The notes: generated by a model from the letters alone, not told the origin. 64,000 nucleotides of DNA from JAFCUW01 sp049898325 (GCF_049898325.1 NZ_JAFCXL010000011.1:119616-183615); one strand, 5' to 3'. Shown: positions 50,426 through 59,632, numbered from the stretch's first letter. A program made the numbers and translations.

Positions 50426-51544
50426 ATGCAAACTGCAACCTTGGTGCAACTGGGCGTCACCGGCCTGCTGGTGGCAAGCCTGCCCCTGTCGATGGTGTGG
50501 CTGTCCGCGGACGCCAACAAATACCGCAAACTGGTGTGGGTGGCCGTGTTTCTCACCTTTGACCTGATCGTGTTCGGCGCTTTTACGCGCCTGACCGACT
50601 CGGGCCTGGGCTGCCCCGACTGGCCCGGCTGCTACGGCCTGGCCAACCCTTTCCAGGCGCACGAACAGATCACCGCGGCCCAAACGCTGTTGCCGACCGG
50701 CCCCGTCACCGTCGTCAAGGCGTGGATCGAGATGATCCACCGCTACCTGGCGATGGGCATTGGCCTGCTCATCATGGCCCTGATGGCCACCAGTTTTCTG
50801 CAATGGCGACGGGGCCGTCCCCGCCCGCGCGCCGAATTCGCGCCGGGACTGCCCACCGCCCTGTTCCTGTTCGTCTGCCTGCAGGGCGCCTTCGGCGCCT
50901 GGACGGTGACGATGAAACTGCAACCGGTGATCGTCACCATTCACTTATTGCTGGGCATGGGACTGCTGGCGATGCTGGCCTGGCTCGGTGGACGGCAAGA
51001 TTTTCTGGCAGGCAAGGGCGGTGTCAGCGCTGCCGCGCCCGTGGCCGGCTTGCGCGCGGTGCGCATCGGCGCCTTGCTGACCGCCATCGTGCTGGCGCTG
51101 CAGATCGCCCTGGGCGGCTGGGTCAGCACCAACTACGCCACCCTGGCCTGCAGCGAATACCCCCGTTGCGGCGGCGCCTGGATCCCGCCGATGGACTTCG
51201 AGCATGGCTTTACCCTGTGGCGGGCGCTGGGCAAGACCGCCGCCGGCCACTATCTGCCGTTCTCCGCGCTGACGGCAATCCACTGGGTGCACCGCAATTT
51301 CGCCCTCGTGCTGGTGCTGGTGGCGTTGTGGACCGCGCGCCGCGCATGGCGTTTTCAAGCGCTGCGGCCCAGCGCCGCAGCGCTGGTGGCGGCCCTGCTG
51401 CTGCAGGGGGCGAGCGGGCTGGCGACGATCTATTTCAGCTTTCCGCTGGCGATCGCGGTATTGCATAACGCGGGCGCGGCCGTGCTGGTGCTGGCAGTGA
51501 CCATGTTAAACTACAAGGCAAAGTTCCACTCCAAGCCCTCATGA
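50426..51544 (+). CDS. ctaA: heme A synthase (COX15/CtaA)
   Basis: A 372-residue eight-helix enzyme that oxidises the C8 methyl of heme O to give heme A. Heme-ligand histidines lie in EMIHRYLAMGIGLL, TIHLLLGMGLL and IHWVHRNFALVL. The paired periplasmic cysteine loops are LGCPDWPGCYG and LACSEYPRCGG. It starts six bases after the preceding gene and overlaps ctaB by four bases, so heme O and heme A steps are co-expressed. Confidence 0.95.
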   Translation: MQTATLVQLGVTGLLVASLPLSMVWLSADANKYRKLVWVAVFLTFDLIVFGAFTRLTDSGLGCPDWPGCYGLANPFQAHEQITAAQTLLPTGPVTVVKAWIEMIHRYLAMGIGLLIMALMATSFLQWRRGRPRPRAEFAPGLPTALFLFVCLQGAFGAWTVTMKLQPVIVTIHLLLGMGLLAMLAWLGGRQDFLAGKGGVSAAAPVAGLRAVRIGALLTAIVLALQIALGGWVSTNYATLACSEYPRCGGAWIPPMDFEHGFTLWRALGKTAAGHYLPFSALTAIHWVHRNFALVLVLVALWTARRAWRFQALRPSAAALVAALLLQGASGLATIYFSFPLAIAVLHNAGAAVLVLAVTMLNYKAKFHSKPS

Positions 51545-52455
51545 CCAGCCAGACCGCCACGCACGAATCCCCCCAGCAACCGCTCAAGCCGGCCAGTCGC
51601 GTCGCCCAGTATTGGGCGCTGACGAAGCCGCGGGTGACCCAGCTGGCGGTGTTTTGCGCCATCATCGGCATGTTCCTGGCCACCGACGGCCTGCCGCCCT
51701 GGCGCACGGTGCTGGCCGCCACCGTCGGCATCTGGCTGCTCACCAGCGCCGCCTTCGCATTTAATTGCCTGATCGAAGCGTCAATCGACGCCCGCATGGC
51801 CCGCACGGCCCGCCGCGCCACCGCCAGCGGCGAACTCACCCGCAATCAGACGCTGCTGTTTTCCGGCATCGTGGGCGGGCTCGGCATGGCCGTGTTGTAC
51901 CTGCTGGTCAATCCCCTGACCATGTGGCTGACCTTCGTCACCTTCGTCGGCTACGCCATCATCTACACCATGATCCTCAAGCCGGCCACGCCGCAAAACA
52001 TCGTCATCGGCGGCCTGTCGGGCGCCATGCCGCCGGCGCTGGGCTGGGCCGCCATCGCCAACGACGTGCCGATGCAGGCCTGGCTGCTGGTGCTGATCAT
52101 TTTTGTCTGGACGCCGCCCCATTTCTGGGCGCTGGCCATGTACCGCCGCGACGACTACGCCCGCTCCGGCCTGCCCATGCTGCCCGTCACCCACGGCATG
52201 GCGTTCACCGGCTACCACGTGTGGCTGTACGCGATCGCGCTGGCCGCCACCACCCTGCTGCCGTTTGCCGTGCAGATGAGCGGCCTGATCTACCTGGTGG
52301 CGGCGGTGATCCTCAACGCCATCTTCCTGATGCACTCGTGGCGCGTGCACCGCCACTACACCGACCAGGTCGCCCGCAAGGCCTTCGCCTGGTCGATCAT
52401 GTACCTGGGCCTGCTGTTCGCCGCGCTGCTGGTCGACCATTATTTGCCGTTCTGA
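51541..52455 (+). CDS. ctaB: protoheme IX farnesyltransferase (heme O synthase)
   Basis: A 304-residue UbiA-superfamily enzyme that adds farnesyl to heme B. The prenyl-binding loop NCLIEASIDARMARTARRAT has Glu in place of the usual first Asp of NxxxDxxxD, a change I associate with beta-proteobacterial CtaB, so activity is expected. WTPPHFWALAMYRRDDYARSG is the second signature. It uses farnesyl diphosphate, the IspA product made in this window. Confidence 0.95.
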   Translation: MTSQTATHESPQQPLKPASRVAQYWALTKPRVTQLAVFCAIIGMFLATDGLPPWRTVLAATVGIWLLTSAAFAFNCLIEASIDARMARTARRATASGELTRNQTLLFSGIVGGLGMAVLYLLVNPLTMWLTFVTFVGYAIIYTMILKPATPQNIVIGGLSGAMPPALGWAAIANDVPMQAWLLVLIIFVWTPPHFWALAMYRRDDYARSGLPMLPVTHGMAFTGYHVWLYAIALAATTLLPFAVQMSGLIYLVAAVILNAIFLMHSWRVHRHYTDQVARKAFAWSIMYLGLLFAALLVDHYLPF

Positions 52456-52468
52456 CTGTGCCCACCCG

Positions 52469-53059
52469 ATGAAAAAACTCACTGCCGCCCTCGCCGTGTC
52501 GCTCGCCGTGGTGCTCGCCGCAGGTCTGGCCGCCTGCAGCAAGCCGGCCAGCTTCCAGAACACCGATGTCACGGGCCTGCGCTACGCCGAGGATTTCGCC
52601 CTGACCGACCACACGGGCACGCCGCGCAATCTGGCCAGTTTCCGCGGCAAGGTGGTGCTGGTGTTCTTCGGCTACACCCAGTGCCCCGATATCTGCCCCA
52701 CCACCATGGTCGAACTGGCCGGCGTCATGAAAGAGCTGGGCCCGCTGGCCGACCGCGTGCAAGTGCTGTTCATCACCCTCGATCCCGAGCGCGACACCCA
52801 GCAATTGCTGGCCGAGTATGTGCCCGCTTTCGACAAGCGCTTCCTGGGCCTGCGCGGTGACGCCGCCGCCACCGCCAAGGTGGCCAAGGAATTCAAGGTG
52901 TTCTACGCCAAGGTGCCGGGCAAGCAGCCGGGCAGCTACTCGATGGACCACACCGCCGGCAGCTATGTGTTCGACCATGACGGCAAGGTGCGCCTGTTCG
53001 TGCGCCACGGCCAGGGCACGGCGGCGCTCACGAACGATCTGCGCCAACTGCTCAAGTAG
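52469..53059 (+). CDS. SCO family copper-delivery lipoprotein
   Basis: A 196-residue protein with a lipoprotein signal (lipobox LAAC, Cys23). The thioredoxin fold has the copper motif CPDICP (C72, C76) in FFGYTQCPDICPTTM and the conserved His in SMDHTAGSYVFD. It delivers copper to CuA of subunit II. Anchoring in the outer leaflet of the inner membrane is expected. It sits 13 bases after ctaB and directly before the next gene. Confidence 0.93.
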   Translation: MKKLTAALAVSLAVVLAAGLAACSKPASFQNTDVTGLRYAEDFALTDHTGTPRNLASFRGKVVLVFFGYTQCPDICPTTMVELAGVMKELGPLADRVQVLFITLDPERDTQQLLAEYVPAFDKRFLGLRGDAAATAKVAKEFKVFYAKVPGKQPGSYSMDHTAGSYVFDHDGKVRLFVRHGQGTAALTNDLRQLLK

Positions 53060-54130
53060 ATGGACGACAGCTTCGGCAAGCGGGCCGTCCGCCTTGGTGC
53101 CGTGCTGCTGCTCATCATCGGCTGCGTGCTGGTGCTGCGCCCCTTCCTGTCCGCCATCCTGTTTGCCGGCGTGGTGGTGGTGTCGTCCTGGCCCCTGTAC
53201 CAGCGCCTGCTGCTGCGCCTGAACGGGCGGCGCAACCTGGCCGCGCTGGCCATGACGGTGTTCCTGACCCTGCTCGTCATCATTCCCCTCAGTCTGCTCG
53301 CCTACAACATGGCCGACGACATCGCCCGCCTGTTCGACCAGATCCGCAGCGCCGTCGAGGGCGACGTCCTGCGCCCGCCCGCCTGGCTGGTCAAGGTGCC
53401 GCTGGTGGGCCCCATGCTCGACGGTTACCTGAACAGTCTGCTGGGCAGCCGCGACGAACTGACCGAACTGGCCCGGCGCCTGATCGAACCGGCGCGCCGC
53501 ATCGTCACCAACGGCGGCCTGCTGCTCGGTGGCGGCGTGGTGCAGATGATGATGGCCACCTTCGTCAGCTTTTTCCTGTACCGCGACGGCCAGGGCGCCA
53601 TGCGCCTGATCGGCGTGGGCGCCGCCCGCATCTTCGGCGAGCACGCCGCGCGTGTCTCCGTCACCGTCAGCCTGACCGTGCGGGGAGTGATGCTGGGCCT
53701 GCTCGGGACGGCGCTGGCGCAGGCGCTGGTGGCGGCCATCGGCCTGGCCATTGCCGGCGTGCCGGGCGCGCCCCTGCTGGCCATGCTCACCTTCGTGCTG
53801 TCGCTGGTGCCGGTGGGCCCGCCGCTGGTGTGGGGCGGCGCCGCCGCCTGGCTGTTCGCCCACGACCAGACCGGCTGGGGCATCTTCATGCTGGTGTGGG
53901 GCTTTGTCCTCATTTCCGGCGTCGACAACGTGGTGCGCCCCATGCTCATCTCGCGCGGCACCACCTTGCCCTTCCTGCTCACCTTCCTGGGCGTGCTGGG
54001 CGGCGTGGTGGCGTTCGGCTTTGTCGGCCTGTTCATCGGCCCGACCCTGCTGGCGGTGGCCTATTCGCTCATCAATGAGTGGACCGGCAGCAATGCGCAG
54101 ATTGCCGCCGAGGCCGAGCGCCCCCAATAA
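53060..54130 (+). CDS. AI-2E/PerM family transporter
   Basis: A 356-residue protein with about eight membrane helices. N-terminal VLLLIIGCVLVLRPFLSAILF, the long mid loop, and GLLGTALAQALVAAIGLAIA and VVAFGFVGLFIGPTLLAV fit the AI-2E/PerM (UPF0118) family. Some members move ions or signals; the substrate here is unknown. It starts immediately after the SCO stop with no gap, so it is read with the oxidase biogenesis genes, although its role there is unproven. Confidence 0.88.
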   Translation: MDDSFGKRAVRLGAVLLLIIGCVLVLRPFLSAILFAGVVVVSSWPLYQRLLLRLNGRRNLAALAMTVFLTLLVIIPLSLLAYNMADDIARLFDQIRSAVEGDVLRPPAWLVKVPLVGPMLDGYLNSLLGSRDELTELARRLIEPARRIVTNGGLLLGGGVVQMMMATFVSFFLYRDGQGAMRLIGVGAARIFGEHAARVSVTVSLTVRGVMLGLLGTALAQALVAAIGLAIAGVPGAPLLAMLTFVLSLVPVGPPLVWGGAAAWLFAHDQTGWGIFMLVWGFVLISGVDNVVRPMLISRGTTLPFLLTFLGVLGGVVAFGFVGLFIGPTLLAVAYSLINEWTGSNAQIAAEAERPQ

Positions 54131-54304
54131 CGCCCCCCTGATGACGGCCGCCGCCGTCGCCCGCCCCGGTTCTTGCCGACCCGGGGTTGGCGCGCGCCTG
54201 TCGTATACAAATTGCAAATTGTTGCGAAGCACCACGACCCCTGTGTTAAAGTACCCATACTGACTGTAGGCCTATTCCAAAATAGCTAGTGTTGGTAATG
54301 CGCC

Positions 54305-54320
54305 CTCCGGTGTTCCGGAG
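54305..54320 (+). promoter_or_regulatory. leader hairpin before the second respiratory operon
   Basis: CTCCGG, loop TGTT, CCGGAG: a perfect six-pair stem followed by ATTTTG. It lies 27 bases before the start of the cytochrome gene at 54348, so it is within the likely leader. It could slow transcription or act on translation. Confidence 0.4.
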
Positions 54321-54347
54321 ATTTTGTGAATATCCTCAGGCGTTCAA

Positions 54348-55103
54348 ATGACTTCTTCCTGGTCCGACCTCCGACAATTATGGCGCCACCTGCGCCTCGC
54401 CCCCGTGCTGGCAAGCTTCATGCTCGCCGCCAGCGCGCAGGCGCAAACGTCACCCCATGCCGACGCCACCCCGGCATTCAAGCAACTCGATTCGATCGAA
54501 GCGCGCGTGCAGGGCTGCGTCACCTGCCACGGCCAGAATGGCCAGGGCACGGCGAACGGCTATTTTCCCCGCATCGCCGGCAAACCGGCTGGCTACCTGT
54601 ACAACCAGCTGGCCGCCTTCCGCGACGGCACCCGCAGCTACCCATCGATGAATTACCTGGTGGCCTATCTGCCGGACCCGTACCTGAAGGAAATGGCGGC
54701 CCACTTCGCCGCGCAGCGTCCGCCGTTCACGGAGCGCGAAGCCGTCACGGCCAGCGCCGCATCAATGCAGCGGGGCCAGGTGCTGGCCACCGCCGGTGAT
54801 GCCAGCAAGGGCATTCCCGCCTGTATCGCCTGCCACGGCGCCAAGCTCAATGGCATGGAGCCGGGCATTCCCGGCCTGGCCGGCCTGCGCACCGCCTACA
54901 TCGCCGGTCAATTGACGCGCTGGCGGGTGGGCGAGCGTCGCGCCGCCGATCCCGATTGCATGAAGCGCATCGCCACCCGCCTGTCGGACGCCGATGTCGC
55001 CGCCGTCGCCAGTTGGCTGTCGCAGCAGGCGCCGTCCGCTGCCACCGCACCCGAACCATCGAATTTAGTCCGCATGCCGTTCGCATGCGGCAGCCAGAGG
55101 TGA
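54348..55103 (+). CDS. diheme cytochrome c, c4-like
   Basis: A 251-residue exported cytochrome with a signal peptide ending near ASAQAQ and two heme sites, CVTCH (residue 57) and CIACH (residue 159), each in a class I domain with downstream Met-containing segments. The two-domain layout is that of cytochromes c4, which pass electrons to terminal oxidases. It is the first gene of the second respiratory unit and is probably the electron donor for it. Confidence 0.88.
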   Translation: MTSSWSDLRQLWRHLRLAPVLASFMLAASAQAQTSPHADATPAFKQLDSIEARVQGCVTCHGQNGQGTANGYFPRIAGKPAGYLYNQLAAFRDGTRSYPSMNYLVAYLPDPYLKEMAAHFAAQRPPFTEREAVTASAASMQRGQVLATAGDASKGIPACIACHGAKLNGMEPGIPGLAGLRTAYIAGQLTRWRVGERRAADPDCMKRIATRLSDADVAAVASWLSQQAPSAATAPEPSNLVRMPFACGSQR

Positions 55104-55108
55104 ACCCC

Positions 55109-56395
55109 ATGCGTAAGAGTGTTGTTGTTGGCGGGGTCGTGATCGGCCTGGCCGTGGTGGCCGCTGCGGCCTTCTACCTGCTGCGTCCGGGCATGCTGCC
55201 CCAGCAAGCGGGGGCGGTGGCGGTCAGTGCGTCGAGCCAGGTGATCAACCGGGGCGAGTACCTGGCCCGTGCCGGTGATTGCGTCGCCTGCCACACGGTG
55301 CCGAACGGCCCCGTGTTTGCCGGCGGGCGCGCGATGGCGACGCCGTTCGGCAATCTGTACGTGCCCAATATCACCCCCGACGACGAGACGGGCATCGGCC
55401 ACTGGAACGCCGAGGAATTTTACCGGATGATGCACACCGGTATTTCGCGCGATGGCAAGCTGCTCTATCCGGCCATGCCCTTCGCCTCCTACACCCAGGT
55501 CACACGGGACGACTCGGATGCGATTTTCGCGTACCTGATGTCGAATCCGCCCGTCAAACAGAAAAACCGCGAGCATGAACTGCGCTTTCCGTTTAACAAT
55601 CGCGAACTGCTGATCGGCTGGCGCAGCCTGTATTTCAAGGAAGGCGAGTACAAAGCCGTGGCCGGCCAGAGCGTCGAGTGGAACCGCGGCGCCTACCTGG
55701 TCAAGGGCCTGGGACACTGTTCGATGTGCCACACGGCCGTCAACGCGCTGGGCGGCTCGAGCGAATCGAAGGCCTTCGAAGGGGGCATGATCCCCAACCA
55801 GAACTGGTATGCGCCGTCGCTGACGTCGAGCCACGAAGCGGGCCTGGGCGACTGGGCCATCAAGGACATTTCTGACCTGTTGCAGGTGGGCGTGTCGCAC
55901 CGCGGCACCGTGTACGGGCCGATGGCCGAAGTGGTCTATAACAGCTTGCAATACCTGACCGACGCCGACGCCAAGGCGATGGCCGTGTACCTGAAGGCGC
56001 TGCCGCAAAAAGACGGCACGCCCGCGCCCACCAGCGAGGCCCGGCTGGTCAGCCCCGACGTGATGGAAGTGGGCCGCAAGGTGTACGTGGCGCAGTGCGC
56101 GGTGTGCCACGGTGCCGAAGGCAAGGGTCAGACGCCGTCGTATCCGCCGCTGGCGAACAACAAGTCGATCACCATGGCCTCGCCCGTCAATGCGATTCGC
56201 ATGGTGCTCAATGGCGGCTATCCGCCCGGCACCAGCAAGAATCCCCGGCCGCACGGCATGCCGCCGTTCTCGCACATCCTCAGCGATGCCGAAGTGGCCG
56301 CCACCGTCACGTATATCCGCGTCGCCTGGGGCAACACTGGCACCCCCGTCGTCGCCAAGCAGGTCAACGATCTGCGCACGCTTTTACCGGAGTAA
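55109..56395 (+). CDS. triheme cytochrome c, alcohol-dehydrogenase-subunit-like
   Basis: A 428-residue cytochrome with an N-terminal membrane anchor (VVVGGVVIGLAVVAAAAFYLL) and three heme sites: CVACH (58), CSMCH (204) and CAVCH (330). The spacing resembles the membrane cytochrome subunits of gluconate and alcohol dehydrogenases (LYVPNITPDDETGIGHW is typical). AGAGG precedes the ATG. It lies five bases after the c4-like gene. It may bring electrons from a periplasmic dehydrogenase to the ba3-like oxidase. Confidence 0.88.
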   Translation: MRKSVVVGGVVIGLAVVAAAAFYLLRPGMLPQQAGAVAVSASSQVINRGEYLARAGDCVACHTVPNGPVFAGGRAMATPFGNLYVPNITPDDETGIGHWNAEEFYRMMHTGISRDGKLLYPAMPFASYTQVTRDDSDAIFAYLMSNPPVKQKNREHELRFPFNNRELLIGWRSLYFKEGEYKAVAGQSVEWNRGAYLVKGLGHCSMCHTAVNALGGSSESKAFEGGMIPNQNWYAPSLTSSHEAGLGDWAIKDISDLLQVGVSHRGTVYGPMAEVVYNSLQYLTDADAKAMAVYLKALPQKDGTPAPTSEARLVSPDVMEVGRKVYVAQCAVCHGAEGKGQTPSYPPLANNKSITMASPVNAIRMVLNGGYPPGTSKNPRPHGMPPFSHILSDAEVAATVTYIRVAWGNTGTPVVAKQVNDLRTLLPE

Positions 56396-56580
56396 TGAAA
56401 ATTATGAACCATCCCGACGATGACCCCGTTTCGGTCGAAGCGCAACGCAGGGTCGACGAAGTCGTCGCCCAAGGCCCGGGCGGCGCCTTCGCCGTCGCCG
56501 GTGTCGCCACCTTTCTTGTGATCGCCATGGTCTTTGTGTTTTATTTCGTCGTCTACCTGCCACGCGGGGCCGTCCAATGA
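56395..56580 (+). CDS. single-helix small protein, possible oxidase subunit IIa
   Basis: A 61-residue protein (58 if the second ATG at 56404 is used). It has an acidic N-terminus (DDDPVSVEAQRRVDEVVAQ) and one membrane helix (FAVAGVATFLVIAMVFVFYF), then VVYLPRGAVQ. It stands directly before subunits II and I, with its last bases overlapping the subunit II start. That matches subunit IIa (CbaD) of ba3 oxidases in position and build, though sequence identity to that family is not visible by eye. GGAG is very close to the first ATG. Confidence 0.65.
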   Translation: MKIMNHPDDDPVSVEAQRRVDEVVAQGPGGAFAVAGVATFLVIAMVFVFYFVVYLPRGAVQ

Positions 56581-57158
56581 CGTCGCCCATGTCCCCCGGT
56601 GGCGATCAGCACCACCTGTCGGCCGCCGTGGCCAACGCCGCCGAGCGGCGCTGGGCCATCGTGGTGGGCGTCATCACCGTCAGCATCCTGGCGATGATGA
56701 TCTTTACGGGCCTGCACTATGCGGCCATGCCGCCGTCGCGGGTCGAAACGGTGGACGTCAAGACGCTGCACCTGCGCGGCGAGTTCGTCGAGAACAACCT
56801 GGGCACGGCCGTCGACGCGGACGGCAAGGTGACGGTGCGCCTGGTGGCGCAGCAGTACTCGTTCACGCCCCAGTGCATCGTCGTGCCGGCCGGCACTCCC
56901 GTCACGTTCCGCGGCACCAGCAGCGACGCCATCCATGGCTTCATGGTGGGCCGCACCAATGCGAATACCATGCTCATTCCCGGTTTCGTGTCCACCTTCA
57001 CAACGACTTTTCCAAAAACAGGTGAACAGCTCATGCCCTGCCACGAATACTGCGGGACCGGCCACGAGGCCATGTGGGCCCGCGTCCAGGTCATCGAACG
57101 CGAAGAATTTCTGGCACGCGCCAAATCTTCGGAAAGGCTGAGCTGTGTTCCACGCTAA
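56577..57158 (+). CDS. cytochrome c oxidase subunit II, short CuA type
   Basis: A 193-residue subunit II with a single N-terminal helix (AIVVGVITVSILAMMIFTGL) and a cupredoxin domain. CuA ligands are in MPCHEYCGTGHEAMW (C155, C159, plus His and Met). The single helix is the mark of B-family (ba3) oxidases; the aa3 subunit II in this window has two helices and a heme domain. The C-terminal SSERLSCVPR overlaps the subunit I gene by 14 bases. Confidence 0.88.
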   Translation: MTSPMSPGGDQHHLSAAVANAAERRWAIVVGVITVSILAMMIFTGLHYAAMPPSRVETVDVKTLHLRGEFVENNLGTAVDADGKVTVRLVAQQYSFTPQCIVVPAGTPVTFRGTSSDAIHGFMVGRTNANTMLIPGFVSTFTTTFPKTGEQLMPCHEYCGTGHEAMWARVQVIEREEFLARAKSSERLSCVPR

Positions 57159-58764
57159 ACGACTCGTCCTGGCCCATTTCTGGGTCGCCTTCATTGCCTT
57201 CTTCGCCGCCATCCTGCTGGGCGAATGGCAAATGTACGTGCGCAGCCCCCTGCATGCATGGATCAACAATCCCGAGCATTACTACCGCTCGGTGACGGCG
57301 CACGGCACCGTGATGGCCTACGTGCTGCCGACCCTGGTGGCGATGGGCTTCGGCTACGCCATCACCGAACTGACCTTGAAGCGGCCGCTGGTGGGCCTGC
57401 GCTGGGCCTGGACCGGCTTCGGCCTCGTCATCGCCGGCACCCTGATGGCGGCGGCCACCACCGCCACCGGCAACGCCTCGGTGCTCTACACCTTCTATCC
57501 GCCCATGCTGGCCAACCCCTTCTATTACCTGGGCATCGTGCTGGTGGTGGTGGGCTCGTGGATCTGGGTGGCGCTGATGTCGATCAATATGTATCGCTGG
57601 CGCCAGGCCAACAAGGGCGGCACCGTGCCGCTGGCCATGTACGGCAACCTGGCCGGTGCCTACCTGTGGGCCTGGACCTCGATCGGCGCCGCCGTCGAGA
57701 TCCTGGTGCTGATCCTGCCCGCCTCGCTGGGCTGGACCGACACCATCAATGCCGGCCTGGCACGGGTGCTGTTCTCGTGGACCCTGCACGCCATCGTCTA
57801 TTTCTGGCTGATGCCGGCCTACATCGTGTTCTACACGATGTTCCCCTCCGCCATCGGCGGGCGCCTCTACAGCGACACCATGGGCCGGGTGGCGTTCGCC
57901 CTGTTCCTGGTGTTCTCCATGCCGATCGGGATTCACCACCTGTTCGCCGATCCCCAGGTGGGCGCCGGCTTCAAGTTCATGCACGCGGCCATGACGGCGA
58001 TGGTGTCGATCCCCACCTTGCTGACGGTGTTTACCATCGTCGCCTCGGCCGAGATCGTCGGCCGCCTGCGCGGCGGTCGTGGTCCCTTCGGCTGGGTCAG
58101 GGCGCTGCCCTGGAGCAATCCAATGATGCTGGCGGTCACGTTTGCCTTCCTCATGCTGGGCTTCGGCGGCGCTGGTGGACTCATCAACATGAGCTACCAG
58201 CTCAATGAATCGGTCCACAACACGCAATGGGTGACGGGCCACTTCCACCTGATTTTCGGTGGCACCATCGTCATCATGTATTTCATGATCGCCTACGAAC
58301 TGTGGCCGAACCTGCGCAACAGCCTGCCGCTGTCGGCCGCGCTGATCAAGACGCAGCTGAGCCTGTGGTTTGGCGGCATGATGATCCTGACCATGCCGTG
58401 GCACCTGGTGGGCCTGTTGGGCGCGCCGCGCCGGATGGCCTATTACGATTACACGCACCCGGCCCTGCAGTCGCAGGCGATCACGGTGATCATCTCGACC
58501 TTTGGCGGGCTGATCCTGGTGATCTCGGCCGCCCTGTTCCTGTATATCCTGGCCAGCGCCAAGGTGTCCCGTTCGCCCGTGCCCGCCTACGTGTTCAGCC
58601 GGTCGGTCCATCCCGATGCCAAGACCCCGGCCGTGCTCAATGAGTTCCGCCTGTGGATTGCCATGATGATCGCCCTGACCGTGGTCAACTATGGCTACCC
58701 CGTGGTGCAACTTGCGCTCACGCCCCAGGCCTATGTGCCGGTCATTCCGATTGGAGCGCGCTAA
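57145..58764 (+). CDS. heme-copper oxidase subunit I, ba3-like (B family)
   Basis: A 539-residue membrane protein with about thirteen helices. It lacks the aa3 signature HPEVYI and instead has SVTAHGTVMAYVLPTLVAMG, HAIVYFWLMPAYIVFYTMFP and WVTGHFHLIFGGTIVIMYF with the heme and CuB histidines, the pattern of the ba3/bo3-type B family. The GTG at 57145 overlaps subunit II. These oxidases often have high oxygen affinity. Relatives are annotated b(o/a)3-type oxidase subunit 1. Confidence 0.9.
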   Translation: MFHAKRLVLAHFWVAFIAFFAAILLGEWQMYVRSPLHAWINNPEHYYRSVTAHGTVMAYVLPTLVAMGFGYAITELTLKRPLVGLRWAWTGFGLVIAGTLMAAATTATGNASVLYTFYPPMLANPFYYLGIVLVVVGSWIWVALMSINMYRWRQANKGGTVPLAMYGNLAGAYLWAWTSIGAAVEILVLILPASLGWTDTINAGLARVLFSWTLHAIVYFWLMPAYIVFYTMFPSAIGGRLYSDTMGRVAFALFLVFSMPIGIHHLFADPQVGAGFKFMHAAMTAMVSIPTLLTVFTIVASAEIVGRLRGGRGPFGWVRALPWSNPMMLAVTFAFLMLGFGGAGGLINMSYQLNESVHNTQWVTGHFHLIFGGTIVIMYFMIAYELWPNLRNSLPLSAALIKTQLSLWFGGMMILTMPWHLVGLLGAPRRMAYYDYTHPALQSQAITVIISTFGGLILVISAALFLYILASAKVSRSPVPAYVFSRSVHPDAKTPAVLNEFRLWIAMMIALTVVNYGYPVVQLALTPQAYVPVIPIGAR

Positions 58765-59588
58765 TGCCTACCGATACCAAGCTCGACAATAACGACAGCG
58801 GTGCGACGGGCAAGCTGGCGCGCCTGTGCATCGTGCTGCTGCTGGTGCTGACCTTGCTGTCGGCGGCCGCGGGATTTCTGTGGCTGCCTTCCGTGAAGGC
58901 CGATTTCTCGGCGCGTGGCGTGTGGGACAGCATCTGCCGCGCCGCCGGTGCGCCGCGCAGTTGGGGGGGCGACGGCGGCGGTGTGCAATCGCCGCAGGTG
59001 GCCACCAATGTGATCCTGCTGCCGGCCATGATGCGTCAGGCGGACTCGGCCGTAGTGGGCCGCGGCGCCACCCTGGCGCTCAACTGCACGATGTGCCACG
59101 GCGCGCTGGGCAACAGCCGCTCGAACGCACCGAACCTGGCCGGCCAGTACCCGGAAGTCATTGCCAAGCAGCTCAACGACTACAAGAGCGGCAAACGCAG
59201 CCATTCTCTGATGAACAGCCTGGCCGGCGCGCTCACCGACGAGCACATCGCCGAACTGGCCGCCTACTATGCCAGCCTGCCGAAGGCGCGCACGGCGCCG
59301 ACCAGCTACGACGAATCGTTGCCGGCGCTGGTGCGGGTCGGTGATCCGATGCGCAATATCGCACCGTGTATCGCCTGCCACGGCGGGGTCGACCAGAAAC
59401 TGGGCGCGCCATGGCTGGAAGGCATGCCCAAGCAATACCTGGCCGACCAGCTGCACGCCTTCAAAACGGGCGCGCGTGCCAACGATGCCCAGCAGCAGAT
59501 GCGCAATATGGCAAGAAACATGAGCACCGCTGAAATCGAGCAGGTGGCCGTGTTTTATGCACGCAAGAGCAATTCGGCCACTCAGTAG
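58764..59588 (+). CDS. diheme cytochrome c of the ba3-like oxidase operon
   Basis: A 274-residue membrane-anchored cytochrome. One helix (IVLLLVLTLLSAAAGFLWL) precedes two heme sites, CTMCH (residue 108) and CIACH (residue 202). The C-terminal half resembles cytochrome c4. Its ATG overlaps the subunit I stop (TAATG). Its place at the end of the operon suggests that it hands electrons to the CuA subunit, or replaces a soluble cytochrome. A terminator follows at 59605. Confidence 0.9.
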   Translation: MPTDTKLDNNDSGATGKLARLCIVLLLVLTLLSAAAGFLWLPSVKADFSARGVWDSICRAAGAPRSWGGDGGGVQSPQVATNVILLPAMMRQADSAVVGRGATLALNCTMCHGALGNSRSNAPNLAGQYPEVIAKQLNDYKSGKRSHSLMNSLAGALTDEHIAELAAYYASLPKARTAPTSYDESLPALVRVGDPMRNIAPCIACHGGVDQKLGAPWLEGMPKQYLADQLHAFKTGARANDAQQQMRNMARNMSTAEIEQVAVFYARKSNSATQ

Positions 59589-59604
59589 CGCTTGAGCACG
59601 ACAT

Positions 59605-59632
59605 AAAAAAACCCGCGCAAGCGGGTTTTTTT
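59605..59632. terminator. bidirectional terminator after the ba3-like operon
   Basis: CCCGC, loop GCAA, GCGGG (59612-59625) with seven A residues before and seven T residues after. It serves the cytochrome operon and the convergent 106-residue gene. Confidence 0.85.
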
